Part shown: positions 51,452 to 61,526 of the stretch, piece by piece
Layout: each line of letters begins with the position of its first letter
Position numbering within the stretch: the first letter of the stretch is position 1
Origin: Desulforamulus reducens MI-1
Lineage (GTDB): Bacteria; Bacillota; Desulfotomaculia; Desulfotomaculales; Desulfotomaculaceae
Length of the DNA stretch: 64,000 bases
Direction: 5' to 3'
NCBI RefSeq assembly: GCF_000016165.1
Contig: NC_009253.1
Span: 1,398,332 to 1,462,331 of the forward strand
The notes under the pieces: model-generated
Seen by the model: only the letters and a program-made list of their open reading frames with translations
Databases searched by the model: none
Told to the model about the DNA's origin: nothing
Position numbers and translations under genes: made by a program

Positions 51452-51991
51452 ATGACCCCGGCAACTAAAAATCGTCACCCTGATGGTGATTTATCCTTTG
51501 AGGAGCTTTATGACCGTTATTTCGAACCAGTTAATAGGTATTTGCGGTACCGGATGGATAGCGCCTGGGATGCGGATGACCTGACAACAACAGTTTTTAT
51601 GAAGGCATTAGAGAATTTTAGCAAATACCGGGCAGAGGGTCCCTTTTCAGGTTGGCTTTTCCGCATTGCCCATAATGTTTATGTGGATTATATCCGGGGA
51701 AGACGGGAGTATGCAACCAATGATGTCATGTTGGAACTTGCGGCAGGATCCGATGACGGACCTGAGGAAACGGTGTTACAGGGGGAAGAAATAACCAGAC
51801 TTCGCCAACTTCTCAAAGGACTCTCTCCTGATTACCGTGATGTTGTGTCCCTTCGTTATGCTGCTGAACTGAGATTTGTACAAATCGCAGAAGTTCTTGG
51901 GAAATCTGAATCGGCTGTACGAATGCTACATCACAGAGCTATTAAGCAGTTAAGGCAAAGATATGTCCGGGAAGGAGGGAGTGCCCGATGA
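51452..51991 (+). CDS. ECF-type RNA polymerase sigma factor
   Basis: 179 residues. Region 2: YDRYFEPVNRYLRYRMDSAWDADDLTTTVFMKAL in outline (DRYFEPVNRYL, DADDLTTTVFMKA, WLFRIAHNVYVDYIR). Region 4: LPEEL-type helix replaced by LKGLSPDYRDVVSLRYAAEL and FVQIAEVLGKSESAVRMLHHRAIKQL. It lacks regions 1 and 3. It overlaps the next gene by four bases (ATGA), which strongly suggests the partner there is its anti-sigma factor. First gene of a five-gene operon to 57600. The preceding ribosome binding site is GAGGTAGAAGG. Confidence 0.9.
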   Translation: MTPATKNRHPDGDLSFEELYDRYFEPVNRYLRYRMDSAWDADDLTTTVFMKALENFSKYRAEGPFSGWLFRIAHNVYVDYIRGRREYATNDVMLELAAGSDDGPEETVLQGEEITRLRQLLKGLSPDYRDVVSLRYAAELRFVQIAEVLGKSESAVRMLHHRAIKQLRQRYVREGGSAR

Positions 51992-53457
51992 CAGAAGAAC
52001 GACATCATGAGCCGGATAATAAGGTTCTTCCCTTTGAAAATTATTTAAAAGTTAAAGAAGAATGGGAAGATGACATTTCCCAATTACTGACCCATATGAG
52101 GCAGGTAAGGGAAGCTGTCCCAGTAAATCGCCGCTTGCAGGTGGAATTACGGAAGAAATTACTGAGCCGACAAAAGGAGATAATGAACCAGAATGGGATA
52201 GTAACTTCTCCAGAAGAAGCCACAAAACGAAAAATCGCACAAACTGGTTTATGGCAGTCAAGATTAGCACCGTTCCTGGGAGTATTGGCCGCCATTTTTA
52301 TAGTAATGTCCTTAACGTGTCTTTGGCGTTATGCCAATGGGCAATACCATTTGGAGGTCACAGGGTCACCCCAAGAGATCACTCGCTTTTGGACGGAAGA
52401 TGCACCCTTACAACCGGCAGTGAGTCCTGATGGTACAAAGATTTTGGTGGTAAGAGGCGGTAGTTTGGTGCTCCTATCCCATACGGGTGTTCAACTGGCT
52501 TATCTGGAACCTCCTGAAGGGGCCACTTTCCAATCACCCACCTGGTCACCGAACGGAGAACAAATTTCCTTTGTGTTTAGTCAGCAAGGGAAAGAAGAGA
52601 TTAGGCAACTGGCAGCAGAGAAGATTATAACTGCGACAAAGATGAGTAATGTTTATTCCCAGACAACGGCACGAGGTGCAGAAAAAAAAGGTCAGGAAGC
52701 AAAAGATTCTTTGCAAACCTTTGCTGGAAAAAAGCTAAAAGCAGCAGACCTAAATCATAAAAGTATTCACTTTTCAAACTTGGTGTATTCGCCTGACGGT
52801 AATAGATTGGCCTATGTAATGGGTAGAATCGGGGAGCCAACTGAGGTTTGGGTTCGGTATTCTAACGGAGAAGAAAAACGAATTACCAATGGTGATGCTC
52901 CAACTTGGTCACCCAATGGGAAGTATTTAGTGGTCCAGCGTCCTGGTAAATCTAAAACCTATGATCTCTGGCTGGTTAATGTTGAAACTGGCGGGGCAGA
53001 TCTCTTAGGTCCCGGAGAAAACCCAACCTGGAGTAAAAATGGCTATCTTGCCTTTAATACAGTCATTGTCCAAGAGCGAGTTCTAACCTTTTTGCCAAAT
53101 GGAGACCCCCAGTATACGGTCCGTCAGCAAGTAGCCGAGGGACGCTCAACCTATCTAGGGGAGGATGGGTCAACTGTTTTGAAACAATTAAAAGAAGGGG
53201 AAGGCTGGCTGGCCACAAGCCATTTATTGATAGCACCGGAAAATCGAATTTCTGGTGTTGAACTTAGCTGGCTACGCCAACAGGAACTTAGTGGTACCCT
53301 TGAGCCAAAGACATTGGTGTTAAACGAAATATCAAAATGTGAGGGCCAGGTCTTTGGACCGGATGATAAGTGGTTACTGTATGCCCGCCGTGATGGCGAT
53401 ACCGTTGCCTTGCTTAAACTGAGGTTAGGGGAACAATGGGAGAAGGAGAGGAACTAA
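51988..53457 (+). CDS. membrane protein with TolB-like beta-propeller, probable anti-sigma factor
   Basis: 489 residues. The N-terminal cytoplasmic part (1-90) is short, charged and helical, as in sigma-binding domains; one membrane helix (about 92-113); then an extracytoplasmic part with repeats of the WD40-like/TolB type: QPAVSPDGTKILVVRG, SPTWSPNGEQISFVFS, NLVYSPDGNRLAYVMG, APTWSPNGKYLVVQ, NPTWSKNGYLAFN. This layout, coupled to a sigma factor, fits a sensor anti-sigma with a propeller ligand-binding head. There is no CHCC zinc motif, so it is a different class from ZAS anti-sigmas. The role is inferred. Confidence 0.75.
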   Translation: MTEERHHEPDNKVLPFENYLKVKEEWEDDISQLLTHMRQVREAVPVNRRLQVELRKKLLSRQKEIMNQNGIVTSPEEATKRKIAQTGLWQSRLAPFLGVLAAIFIVMSLTCLWRYANGQYHLEVTGSPQEITRFWTEDAPLQPAVSPDGTKILVVRGGSLVLLSHTGVQLAYLEPPEGATFQSPTWSPNGEQISFVFSQQGKEEIRQLAAEKIITATKMSNVYSQTTARGAEKKGQEAKDSLQTFAGKKLKAADLNHKSIHFSNLVYSPDGNRLAYVMGRIGEPTEVWVRYSNGEEKRITNGDAPTWSPNGKYLVVQRPGKSKTYDLWLVNVETGGADLLGPGENPTWSKNGYLAFNTVIVQERVLTFLPNGDPQYTVRQQVAEGRSTYLGEDGSTVLKQLKEGEGWLATSHLLIAPENRISGVELSWLRQQELSGTLEPKTLVLNEISKCEGQVFGPDDKWLLYARRDGDTVALLKLRLGEQWEKERN

Positions 53458-53461
53458 ACCT

Positions 53462-55816
53462 ATGAATACCAAACGAAAGAGGCAAGGCGAAAAGTATTTA
53501 TTCTCCGGCCTCTTACTTACACTGGTTATGCTAATGTTTCTAATAACACCAAATCCAGTGCTGGCAAGCGATACGGGTGTCATACGATTGGCAGTGCAAC
53601 CCGGTTTAAGCGGTATCTACAAGTTGGATTTTCCCGCAGGCCTTGTAATAAGTGTGTCCAACCAAGGGAAGGCCTGCCAAGGGGTGCTGGTAGTTGAACC
53701 GGACGTTAAATCCCGAAATAACCAACAAAACCGCAATGAAGACATCCAGTATCGAAAAACGATTGATATGCCGACAAAAAGTCTGGTTACTACCAATCTA
53801 ATGGTACCCAGTGAGCTGCTAAATAAAGGGGCTCAGGTGGTATTGCTGGTAAATGAGCAACCGGTGGCTGTAACGCCTATCCAAGGGACCGCAGTAAATG
53901 GTGGCCTGATAGCCTTAAGCCTAGGAGAAAAGCCTCTAAACGGAGGCTTTCCGGCATGGTTGGATCAAACCTTTGGTGGGCAGACTGCCATAAAATATAT
54001 GGAACCCACTTACCTGCCGGATGATCCCATAGAATTGCTTCAAGCGAATATTATTATAGTTGATGATGTTGCTCTCAGGGAGTTAAATAAAAAACAACTT
54101 ACCACATTGAAGGATTGGGTTTCCCTGGGTGGTATGCTATTACTTTCTGGAGGGGCAGGATCTTCTTCGGGAGGATCCTTGACGGATATATCGCCTGTGG
54201 TTGCAGAAAAGCAAGAGGTTATACCAGCTGATCTTGGTGGGTTGCAAGAGGTTAAGGGAAACATGACCATTTCATCCGGTCCACTAACCGAGGGGGAAAT
54301 CTTGGCTCAGGTGAAGGATACTATCCTGATTGCAGCTAGGGATTTTGGGAAAGGTCGGGTGATTTTCAGCGGTATTCCCCTTGAAAATCTTACATCAGAA
54401 TCCAATAGGGTGTGGTCACTGATTTTTGGTAGGGCGGATAGTCCCTCCAAGGCTGATACTAAAATGCAAATGACCTGGGACAAAAGAAGTTTGGACAACA
54501 ACTTGTTACATGCTTCAACCTACTTACCTCAAATAAAAACACCGCCGGTTCCCCAAGTGGCTCTGGCTTGGGTAGTGTATGTACTGGTCATTGGACCAGT
54601 ACTATATCTCGTTCTGAAACGTTATGATCGGCGGGACTGTATGTGGTGGATCATACCAACCTGTGCAATGATCACAACTGGTGCAGTGTATTTTATGTCA
54701 CCAGCCCAAAAAATCCATGCACCAATTAGTCAAACCCTGTCAGTGCTTGAAATATTGGATAACGAAAGGGCAGAATTGAATGCTACAGCATCTTTTATCA
54801 GCCCCTATGGTGGAACTTTGCGGGTAGAAGGGGCCAGGGGATCTGTTGTTTGGCCAGCTAATTTTAATCAGACAAATAAAATGCCTATCATCCACTATGA
54901 TAGGACAACAACCCCGAGCCTATCCTTTCCCGATGTAGAATACTGGTCCATGCGTCAGGCCAGTGCCACTGCCTTTAAAAAGAATGTAGGAAGCATTCAA
55001 GGGAATTTGACATTAGAGGACGGCTATATTACTGGCAAAATTCAAAACAATACGGATATGGAACTAAAGAATTGTAAAATTCTACTAGGAGGACGTCCTC
55101 TAGTATTAAAAAATATACCTGCGGGAGGTTATGTTACGGTTAAACAATCCCTGGCAAAATGGCCTGAAAGTCTGGGTCCCAATGAGTTTAGAGACCTGCT
55201 AGTACCTCCCGTAAATCCTGGTCAAAGTGATAACTATATCAGAGAGAGGCAAATGGTAGATGCAGTGCTGGAACCATCGGAGTTTGGTCAAAGTAATCAG
55301 CCAGTATTCTATGGTTGGAGTGATGATTCCCAGGAAATATTTAAAATCCTTTCTGATCGTGGAAATGTTCGTAACTATAACCTAACACTGGTAACACAAC
55401 GCCTTAACTTAGAAATTGCAGATGGACAAGTTATTAAATTGCCCTCCGGCATGTATAGACCTAAAATCATAGAGACTAGAGGAGCCTTTAATGAAACACC
55501 TCTGGGTTTTACCCTCTATGAAGGGAAAATTGTACTAAGCATTAATTTGGCAAGGCCCTTGAAAAGTCAAAAGATTAAGGTAGAAACTGTTGAAATACCG
55601 GCACAAACCAATAAAAATCTGGTATTAAAAATTTACGATTGGCAAAATAAAAAGTGGCTGAATGTTCCTGTGGGTGGATTAAAGCTTAAGCAAGATCAGC
55701 TTAAACAGTATGGTGCCACAGGAGAACTGCGTATTCAGATTGAAAAAGTCTCTAATCTTGGGCAAACAGATCGTGTAGACCTGCCGGCCGTGTCAGTTAA
55801 AGGAGGGAAATCTTAA
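53462..55816 (+). CDS. large exported membrane protein of the ABC operon
   Basis: 784 residues, ATG four bases after the previous stop. A signal sequence (about 13-36, ending VLA-S) leads to an extracytoplasmic region with a GAT-like fold (YLPDDPIELLQANIIIVDDVA, GGMLLLSGGAG), then two membrane helices (about 364-383 and 393-410), and a second exterior region (to 784). The overall layout resembles uncharacterised proteins beside ABC-2 exporters, including GldG-type ones. No enzymatic motif recognised. It may couple the exporter to a surface partner. Confidence 0.7.
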   Translation: MNTKRKRQGEKYLFSGLLLTLVMLMFLITPNPVLASDTGVIRLAVQPGLSGIYKLDFPAGLVISVSNQGKACQGVLVVEPDVKSRNNQQNRNEDIQYRKTIDMPTKSLVTTNLMVPSELLNKGAQVVLLVNEQPVAVTPIQGTAVNGGLIALSLGEKPLNGGFPAWLDQTFGGQTAIKYMEPTYLPDDPIELLQANIIIVDDVALRELNKKQLTTLKDWVSLGGMLLLSGGAGSSSGGSLTDISPVVAEKQEVIPADLGGLQEVKGNMTISSGPLTEGEILAQVKDTILIAARDFGKGRVIFSGIPLENLTSESNRVWSLIFGRADSPSKADTKMQMTWDKRSLDNNLLHASTYLPQIKTPPVPQVALAWVVYVLVIGPVLYLVLKRYDRRDCMWWIIPTCAMITTGAVYFMSPAQKIHAPISQTLSVLEILDNERAELNATASFISPYGGTLRVEGARGSVVWPANFNQTNKMPIIHYDRTTTPSLSFPDVEYWSMRQASATAFKKNVGSIQGNLTLEDGYITGKIQNNTDMELKNCKILLGGRPLVLKNIPAGGYVTVKQSLAKWPESLGPNEFRDLLVPPVNPGQSDNYIRERQMVDAVLEPSEFGQSNQPVFYGWSDDSQEIFKILSDRGNVRNYNLTLVTQRLNLEIADGQVIKLPSGMYRPKIIETRGAFNETPLGFTLYEGKIVLSINLARPLKSQKIKVETVEIPAQTNKNLVLKIYDWQNKKWLNVPVGGLKLKQDQLKQYGATGELRIQIEKVSNLGQTDRVDLPAVSVKGGKS

Positions 55817-56745
55817 TGAATGCAGTGGAGATAAAGGGGCTAACAAAGGTCTATGGCGATAATTTTGCCTTGCAGGATTTCTCCCTTAATATTTCAAGGG
55901 GTCAGGTATGTGGCCTAATTGGACCTAATGGTGCTGGTAAAACCACTGCCATGTCTATCCTTGCCACCTTACTGGCGCCGGACGGAGGAACAGCCTTTGT
56001 ATGTGGGCATGACGTTATGCAAGAACAAGCAATGGTCCGTCGGTTAATTGGTTATATGCCGGATTTTTTCGGTGTATATGATGGACTTAAAGCAACGGAG
56101 TATTTAGATTTCTATGCAGCAGCCTATCGGATTCCTATGGCCGACCGGAACCGCTTAACCCAGGACCTGTTAGAACTGGTAAACCTTTCGGAGAAGGCAA
56201 ACAGTTATGTTGATTTACTGTCCCGGGGCATGAAACAAAGGCTGGCCATGGCCCGCTGTTTAGTACACAATCCCGAAGTTTTAATTCTGGATGAACCTGC
56301 CTCGGGACTGGACCCCAGAGCCAGGGCAGAAATGAAAGAAGTTATTCGCCATTTGCGTCGTATGAATAAAACCATCTTAATTAGTTCGCATATATTACCG
56401 GAACTGGCCGAGATGTGTGACAGTATAGCCATTCTGGAACAGGGACGCTTAGTGGCCCATGGGATGGTGGACGAGGTTACTGCCGCTCGTCAAGGTACGA
56501 GAACATTGAAAGTTGAAGTGGCTGAAAGATTGAACGAATTACTGGAGGTTTTAATGATGAAGCCGGGGGTCGTTAGTGTTGATGGAGATGCCGGCTGGGC
56601 CCGGGTGGCCTTTAGGGGAAGTAAAGCTGCCCAAGGTCAAATGTTGCGAGAAATTATGGAGCAGGGTTGGACTGTCATAGAGTATGCAGAGATAAAAGGG
56701 AACTTAGAAGATGCTTTTATGGCTATGACCGGGGAGGGCGAATAA
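55816..56745 (+). CDS. ABC transporter ATP-binding protein
   Basis: 309 residues; start overlaps the previous stop (TAATG). Walker A GPNGAGKTT (about 36-44), Q-loop region, signature LSRGMKQRLAMAR (about 136), Walker B VLILDEPASGLD (about 155-166) and a switch His in SSHILPEL. The C-terminal 90 residues are the regulatory tail common in ABC-2 exporters. It powers the permease encoded next. The four-base gap to that gene shows tight coupling. Confidence 0.95.
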   Translation: MNAVEIKGLTKVYGDNFALQDFSLNISRGQVCGLIGPNGAGKTTAMSILATLLAPDGGTAFVCGHDVMQEQAMVRRLIGYMPDFFGVYDGLKATEYLDFYAAAYRIPMADRNRLTQDLLELVNLSEKANSYVDLLSRGMKQRLAMARCLVHNPEVLILDEPASGLDPRARAEMKEVIRHLRRMNKTILISSHILPELAEMCDSIAILEQGRLVAHGMVDEVTAARQGTRTLKVEVAERLNELLEVLMMKPGVVSVDGDAGWARVAFRGSKAAQGQMLREIMEQGWTVIEYAEIKGNLEDAFMAMTGEGE

Positions 56746-56748
56746 TAA

Positions 56749-57600
56749 ATGAAAGAATGTAACCCGGTATTACTGAAAGAATTGCGTCAAAGATTTCGCT
56801 CCTACCGATCACCATTGATCATTGCACTGTATTTAATGGTACTAGGCGGATTCTTGCTGGGAATTATGTATTTGGAGTGGAGAGATGCAGCTTACTATTT
56901 TCAACCCGGTAGTAGCAAAGGGACCTTCACCATACTTAGTGTGGCACAACTGGGGCTTTTAGCCTTTGTGGTACCTGGTTTGACTGCAGGTGTTATCAGT
57001 GGGGAAAGGGAGCGCCAGACCTTAAATGTGCTATTAACAACCGAGTTAAGTCCACTTAGTATTATCGTAAGTAAATTAATATCGGCTTGTTCCTTTACAG
57101 CCTTGCTGCTCATAGCCACATTGCCTCTCTACAGCTTGGTGTTTATGTTTGGTGGTTTAGCTCCGGTTCAGGTTTTAGGGGTGTTGGGGTTCTTTTTAGT
57201 GACCATGCTTATGTTTGCTGCCATTGGTGTTACCTGCTCCACTTATTTTAAAAGAACAGGTGTAAGCACCCTAACGACCTATGGCGTTGTATTTTTTCTA
57301 ATTGCTGGCACTGGTTTTTTAGCCGGTTTTATCTATGAACTTTACGATCATAACGCCCGTATAGCTATGTTGAATATTCAAGAAACTCCTTTGATTGTGC
57401 AACTGTTGCAGGACACCAACCCATTTCTAGTGATGCTAAGAATTTTGGGTGAGCAGGCAACTATTGGACCGGGGCGGGATATGTGGCTGCCCTATTGGGG
57501 TACCTTTACACTGACCTACCTGGTCTTAAGTGTAACCCTTATACTTTGGAGTGGCTACAAGCTAAACCCTGTTAAAAGCAATCGAAAATTATTTCGTTAA
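56749..57600 (+). CDS. ABC-2 type permease
   Basis: 283 residues with six to seven helices. The N-terminus NPVLLKELRQRFRSYRSPLI is the usual amphipathic start of ABC-2 permeases, followed by GLTAGVISGERERQTLNVLLTTELSP, the conserved coupling segment. It forms an exporter with the preceding ATPase. Last gene of the ECF operon. No terminator of note on this strand, but the hairpin at 57667-57690 may serve. Confidence 0.9.
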   Translation: MKECNPVLLKELRQRFRSYRSPLIIALYLMVLGGFLLGIMYLEWRDAAYYFQPGSSKGTFTILSVAQLGLLAFVVPGLTAGVISGERERQTLNVLLTTELSPLSIIVSKLISACSFTALLLIATLPLYSLVFMFGGLAPVQVLGVLGFFLVTMLMFAAIGVTCSTYFKRTGVSTLTTYGVVFFLIAGTGFLAGFIYELYDHNARIAMLNIQETPLIVQLLQDTNPFLVMLRILGEQATIGPGRDMWLPYWGTFTLTYLVLSVTLILWSGYKLNPVKSNRKLFR

Positions 57601-57666
57601 CAGGGATTCTTTGGGCGCCGTTGAAAAGCCTGATACATGGTGCCTAGTTAGATAGAATATAAAAAC

Positions 57667-57690
57667 GAGGTCGTTCTTAGGAACGACCTC
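57667..57690 (-). terminator. terminator between convergent genes
   Basis: GAGGTCGTTC-TTAG-GAACGACCTC; on the minus strand it is followed by GTTTTTAT, so it mainly ends the radical SAM gene. Confidence 0.8.
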
Positions 57691-57711
57691 AATGATGTTA
57701 CCGAAGTAAAA

Positions 57712-58668
57712 TTAAAAATTCAATGCCTTACCATTTAAATAATTACATTTCTTGCCCTGCCAGGTGTCCTTTTCCTCCAAGGCCTTTTCAATGGACTGCT
57801 TAATCTTCCACCAACTGGTGCTCCAATTTGAAAACAGCTGATTATCCTGAGGTCCCTTACCCACTAAGCGTTGCACCACTGTATCCGGGTTCAAGTATTC
57901 CAAAAAGGTTACAACCCGGGTGATATACTCCTCCAGGGATATGATGCTGAATTCGTCCCTCTCATACATATCTGCCAATACAGTTCCTTTTACAACATAA
58001 AGAGAATGCAATTTTACATAATGGATATCCATGGCAGAAAGAATTTTAGCATTCTCAATTACGTCTAGCAGGTTATCCCAGGGTAAATTTAAAATAATAT
58101 GGACACAAATTTCAAAGTTTCTCTGCTTGATTCGTTGCACAGCATCAATAAACTCTGCCAGGGTATGACCCCGGTTTACTTTTGTCAGGGTATGGTAATT
58201 AACCGTTTGTAGTCCCAATTCAATATTAATATCCAATCCTCGCTGGTTCTGTATATCCTTTAAAAAGTCCAGATAGACATCGTTGATACAGTCTGGACGG
58301 GTGGAAATGGATATGCCTATCACATCCTCTTCGTTAAGGGCAGCCCGGATGTTTTCCTTGAATTGTTCTAGGGGCATATAGGTGTTGGTAAAGGCCTGGA
58401 AATAGACAATAAACTTTTTAGCATTAAATCGTTTGACAAAAAACTCACGGTTTTTTTGGATCTGTTGTTTAACACTTAGGGTGTTGGGCAAGCACTCAAA
58501 GCCAGCCCCCTCTTCATCACAGAAGATACAGCCACCACGTCCCACAGTGCCATCTCGGTTTGGGCAGGAGCCGGGTAGGTTAACAGGCAATTTATATACT
58601 TTTTGGCCAAATTTTTTTACCAGGTGTTCTGAATATTGACGATAGCGATTTGTTTTTTCAAACATCAT
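57712..58668 (-). CDS. TIGR01212-family radical SAM protein (YtqA-like)
   Basis: 318 residues. The cluster cysteines are Cys35, Cys47 and Cys50 in CPNRDGTVGRGGCIFC, an unusual Cx11Cx2C spacing that marks this family. FDEEGAGFECLPN-like and IGISISTRPDCIND (SAM-binding region) and NIELGLQTVNYHTL follow. The reaction is unknown; the family resembles Elp3/HemN-type radical enzymes. Start is one of two adjacent ATG codons. Convergent with the ABC operon. Confidence 0.92.
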   Translation of the reverse strand: MMFEKTNRYRQYSEHLVKKFGQKVYKLPVNLPGSCPNRDGTVGRGGCIFCDEEGAGFECLPNTLSVKQQIQKNREFFVKRFNAKKFIVYFQAFTNTYMPLEQFKENIRAALNEEDVIGISISTRPDCINDVYLDFLKDIQNQRGLDINIELGLQTVNYHTLTKVNRGHTLAEFIDAVQRIKQRNFEICVHIILNLPWDNLLDVIENAKILSAMDIHYVKLHSLYVVKGTVLADMYERDEFSIISLEEYITRVVTFLEYLNPDTVVQRLVGKGPQDNQLFSNWSTSWWKIKQSIEKALEEKDTWQGKKCNYLNGKALNF

Positions 58669-58776
58669 AGATACCTCAGCATACTATATATTAATTTTAT
58701 ACCTAACAGTTAGTATATCATAGTTGTTTTATGATCAACAACGTCTCATAAAAAGGGCAAATGAAGAAGGAGTCGG

Positions 58777-61200
58777 ATGAAAGAAAGTGTATATTTCAGA
58801 AAAAGGGGGTGGAGGGTTTTTATGGAACTTAAGAATACCATTTTAAATTCAAGTCGTCTGCGTCGACGCTGCCAAACGGACGAATTAGGGTTTTGTAGTA
58901 CTTCTGCTGATGTGCCGCCCTTAAAGGATTTTATTGGTCAGGAGCGGGCTGTACGGGCCATGCAATTTGGTCTAAGTATGCAGGCCTATGGGTACAATAT
59001 TTTTGTGGCCGGGCCAGCTGGAACCGGGAAAACTACCTATACGCAAACCGTGGTTCATCAGGCAGCTATCAGAGGGGAGATTCCCGGTGATTATTGTCTT
59101 CTATACAATTTTCAAAACCCGGATGTTCCTTTGGCTGTTATCCTGCCCCCAGGCAGGGGAATTAAATTTCAACGGGATATGACCCATCTGACAGGGCAGA
59201 TGAAGGTTGCCATTAATAGGCTTTTTGAAGGTAAAGATTACATTCAGAGAAAAAATACTATTATTCAGGAAAAGCAGCAGGAGCTAGATAATGATGTCAA
59301 TCGTTTAAGAGAAAATGCTGCGTCACTGGGTTTTGTAATGAAAGTTAATGAACAGGGGATTGCTTTTTTACCCGTAAAAGATGGAAAAACCCTATCAAAG
59401 GAACAGTATAATGAGTTAACCAGTGAAGAAGTTTTCTCTTTTGAAGAGCGATTGAAGGTGCTCCAGGATCGAACGGAGGAAATTGCCTTTAAAAGTAAAG
59501 AATTGGAGAAAGAAGCAGACCGGGTGGTAAGGGAATTGGATCAACAGTTAATATTGGAAACCACGGTCCCGTTGGTGATGAAGCTACAGGAGAAATACCA
59601 GGAATATACTAAGATTGTTTGCTACCTCCATGATCTGGTGAAACATTTAACTGAAAATATTGGCAGTTTAGCGAATCGGGAAAACCAGGAAAAAGAAAAA
59701 GTACAGAATGATTTATTTACACTTTATTGTGTACATTTACTGGTTAATCATACAGATACCACAGGTGCCCCTGTGGTTGTTGAAACAAATCCCAACTACT
59801 ACAATTTGTTTGGTAAAATTGAATATCGAAGTCAAATGGGTACTGTGAACACTGACTTTACCATGATTAAACCCGGAGCCATTCATAGGGCAAACGGAGG
59901 GTATCTTATTGTCCAGGCAAAGGATTTATTGACTGATCCCAACTCCTGGGAAACTTTAAAAAAAGCCCTAAAAAACCGGCAGGTGATTATTGAAAACATT
60001 GGCGAGCAGTATCGCTCAGTACCAACCATTAGCCTGAGGCCGGAACCCATTCCTCTGAATGTGAAGGTTATTCTTATTGGATCCCAGAGGATCTATCAAT
60101 TGCTACAGCATGCGGATGAAGACTTTGAAAAACTTTTTAAGGTAATGGTGGATTTCGAGGTAGTGATGCCACGTACACCGGATAACCTAAGAAATTACGT
60201 AGCCTTTGTGGGGTCGGTGTGCCGTAAAGAAGGACTACTTCATTTTGACAAATCAGGCTTAAGTGAAATCATTGAGTACGGTTCTCGATTGGCGGCTAAC
60301 CAAAATAAGTTATCAACCCAATTCAACGAAGTTGTAGAAATAATTCTTGAGGCATCGGCCTGGGCCCAAACAAATGGAGCCCCGTTAGTGGGGGCAGAGC
60401 ATGTACGTCAGGCCATTAATGAAAAACTTTATCGGTGCCGCCGGGTAGAAGAACGCCTGCAAGAATTAATTCTGCGGGATAAAATTCTAGTGGATACCGA
60501 TGGAGCAGTGGTGGGGCAGGTCAATGGCCTGGCAGTTCTGGATGTGGGAAACTATGTCTTTGGTAAACCCTCTCGTATTACAGCCAAAACCTATATGGGA
60601 CAGGAAGGGCTAATTAATATTGAAAGGGAAACACAAATGAGTGGCAGCATCCACTCCAAGGGGGTTCTCACTTTAACCGGTTATCTGGGCGGTATGTTTG
60701 CCCAAAATAAGCCCCTTTGCTTGTCGGCCAGCATCACCTTTGAGCAGTTGTATGAAGGGGTAGAAGGGGACAGCGCTTCCAGTGCGGAACTTTATGCGTT
60801 ACTTTCCAGCCTATCTGGTATTCCCATCAGACAGTATCTGGCAGTCACTGGATCAGTAAACCAAAATGGGGAAATCCAACCCATTGGGGGGGTTACTGAA
60901 AAAATAGAAGGATTCTTTGGTGTTTGTCAAGCCAGAGGATTAACGGGAGAACAGGGAGTGATTATACCCGTTCAGAATATAGATAATCTGATGTTAAACC
61001 ATGAGGTATTGGAGGCAGTGGAGAAGGGTATCTTTCATATTTATGCTATTTCCCAGGTTGAGGAGGGTATTGAGCTTCTTACTGGAATGCCTGCAGGAGA
61101 GCTTCAGGCCGACGGTAGTTACCCGAAAGGAACAATATTTCAACTAGTCGATGATAAACTAAAACAATATGCTCAGGGAATTAGTGAGTTTGCTAAATAA
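58777..61200 (+). CDS. Lon-like ATP-dependent protease
   Basis: 807 residues from ATG 58777 (GAAGGAGT upstream) or 792 from ATG 58822, which has GGTGGAGGG about seven bases before; both are plausible. An N-terminal AAA part has Walker A GPAGTGKTT (about 77-85) and a long coiled coil (160-270). A Lon-type proteolytic domain ends it: GDSASSAELYALLSSLSG with the catalytic Ser (about 668) and GGVTEKIEGFFGVC with the catalytic Lys (about 708). It is the AAA_32/LonB-like type of Firmicutes, different from LonA and without the LonA N-domain. Substrates unknown. Single gene. Confidence 0.92.
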   Translation: MKESVYFRKRGWRVFMELKNTILNSSRLRRRCQTDELGFCSTSADVPPLKDFIGQERAVRAMQFGLSMQAYGYNIFVAGPAGTGKTTYTQTVVHQAAIRGEIPGDYCLLYNFQNPDVPLAVILPPGRGIKFQRDMTHLTGQMKVAINRLFEGKDYIQRKNTIIQEKQQELDNDVNRLRENAASLGFVMKVNEQGIAFLPVKDGKTLSKEQYNELTSEEVFSFEERLKVLQDRTEEIAFKSKELEKEADRVVRELDQQLILETTVPLVMKLQEKYQEYTKIVCYLHDLVKHLTENIGSLANRENQEKEKVQNDLFTLYCVHLLVNHTDTTGAPVVVETNPNYYNLFGKIEYRSQMGTVNTDFTMIKPGAIHRANGGYLIVQAKDLLTDPNSWETLKKALKNRQVIIENIGEQYRSVPTISLRPEPIPLNVKVILIGSQRIYQLLQHADEDFEKLFKVMVDFEVVMPRTPDNLRNYVAFVGSVCRKEGLLHFDKSGLSEIIEYGSRLAANQNKLSTQFNEVVEIILEASAWAQTNGAPLVGAEHVRQAINEKLYRCRRVEERLQELILRDKILVDTDGAVVGQVNGLAVLDVGNYVFGKPSRITAKTYMGQEGLINIERETQMSGSIHSKGVLTLTGYLGGMFAQNKPLCLSASITFEQLYEGVEGDSASSAELYALLSSLSGIPIRQYLAVTGSVNQNGEIQPIGGVTEKIEGFFGVCQARGLTGEQGVIIPVQNIDNLMLNHEVLEAVEKGIFHIYAISQVEEGIELLTGMPAGELQADGSYPKGTIFQLVDDKLKQYAQGISEFAK

Positions 61201-61526
61201 GCAGATATGTATAAGATTTTATGTAATTGCGGCCAGGCAAGGTTGCCAATTTTAATGGGTGTAACTAAGCCCGGCAGCAGTATGTAATGCCCCCTGGCAT
61301 GAAGATAAGTTTGTTCAATTAGTAGTTGGTACGATACTAACAGTAATATAGGAACAAGATTTTCTTAAGAGGTGAGTCTCTCTAGTTTTCTAAAACTGAA
61401 GAGGCTCACCGCTACTCGACAATAGAATTGCCCGAAAAAGTTACGATCTTTCACCAGCCGCATTTAAACAAAGCTACATACACTCCCCACTCCCCTACAG
61501 TCCTGCCGGTATTTCCATACTTAAAT
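61201..61526. other. gene-free region
   Basis: No supported gene or recognised RNA. A GCCAGGCAAGGTTGCC-like inverted repeat occurs near 61231-61250. Confidence 0.4.
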
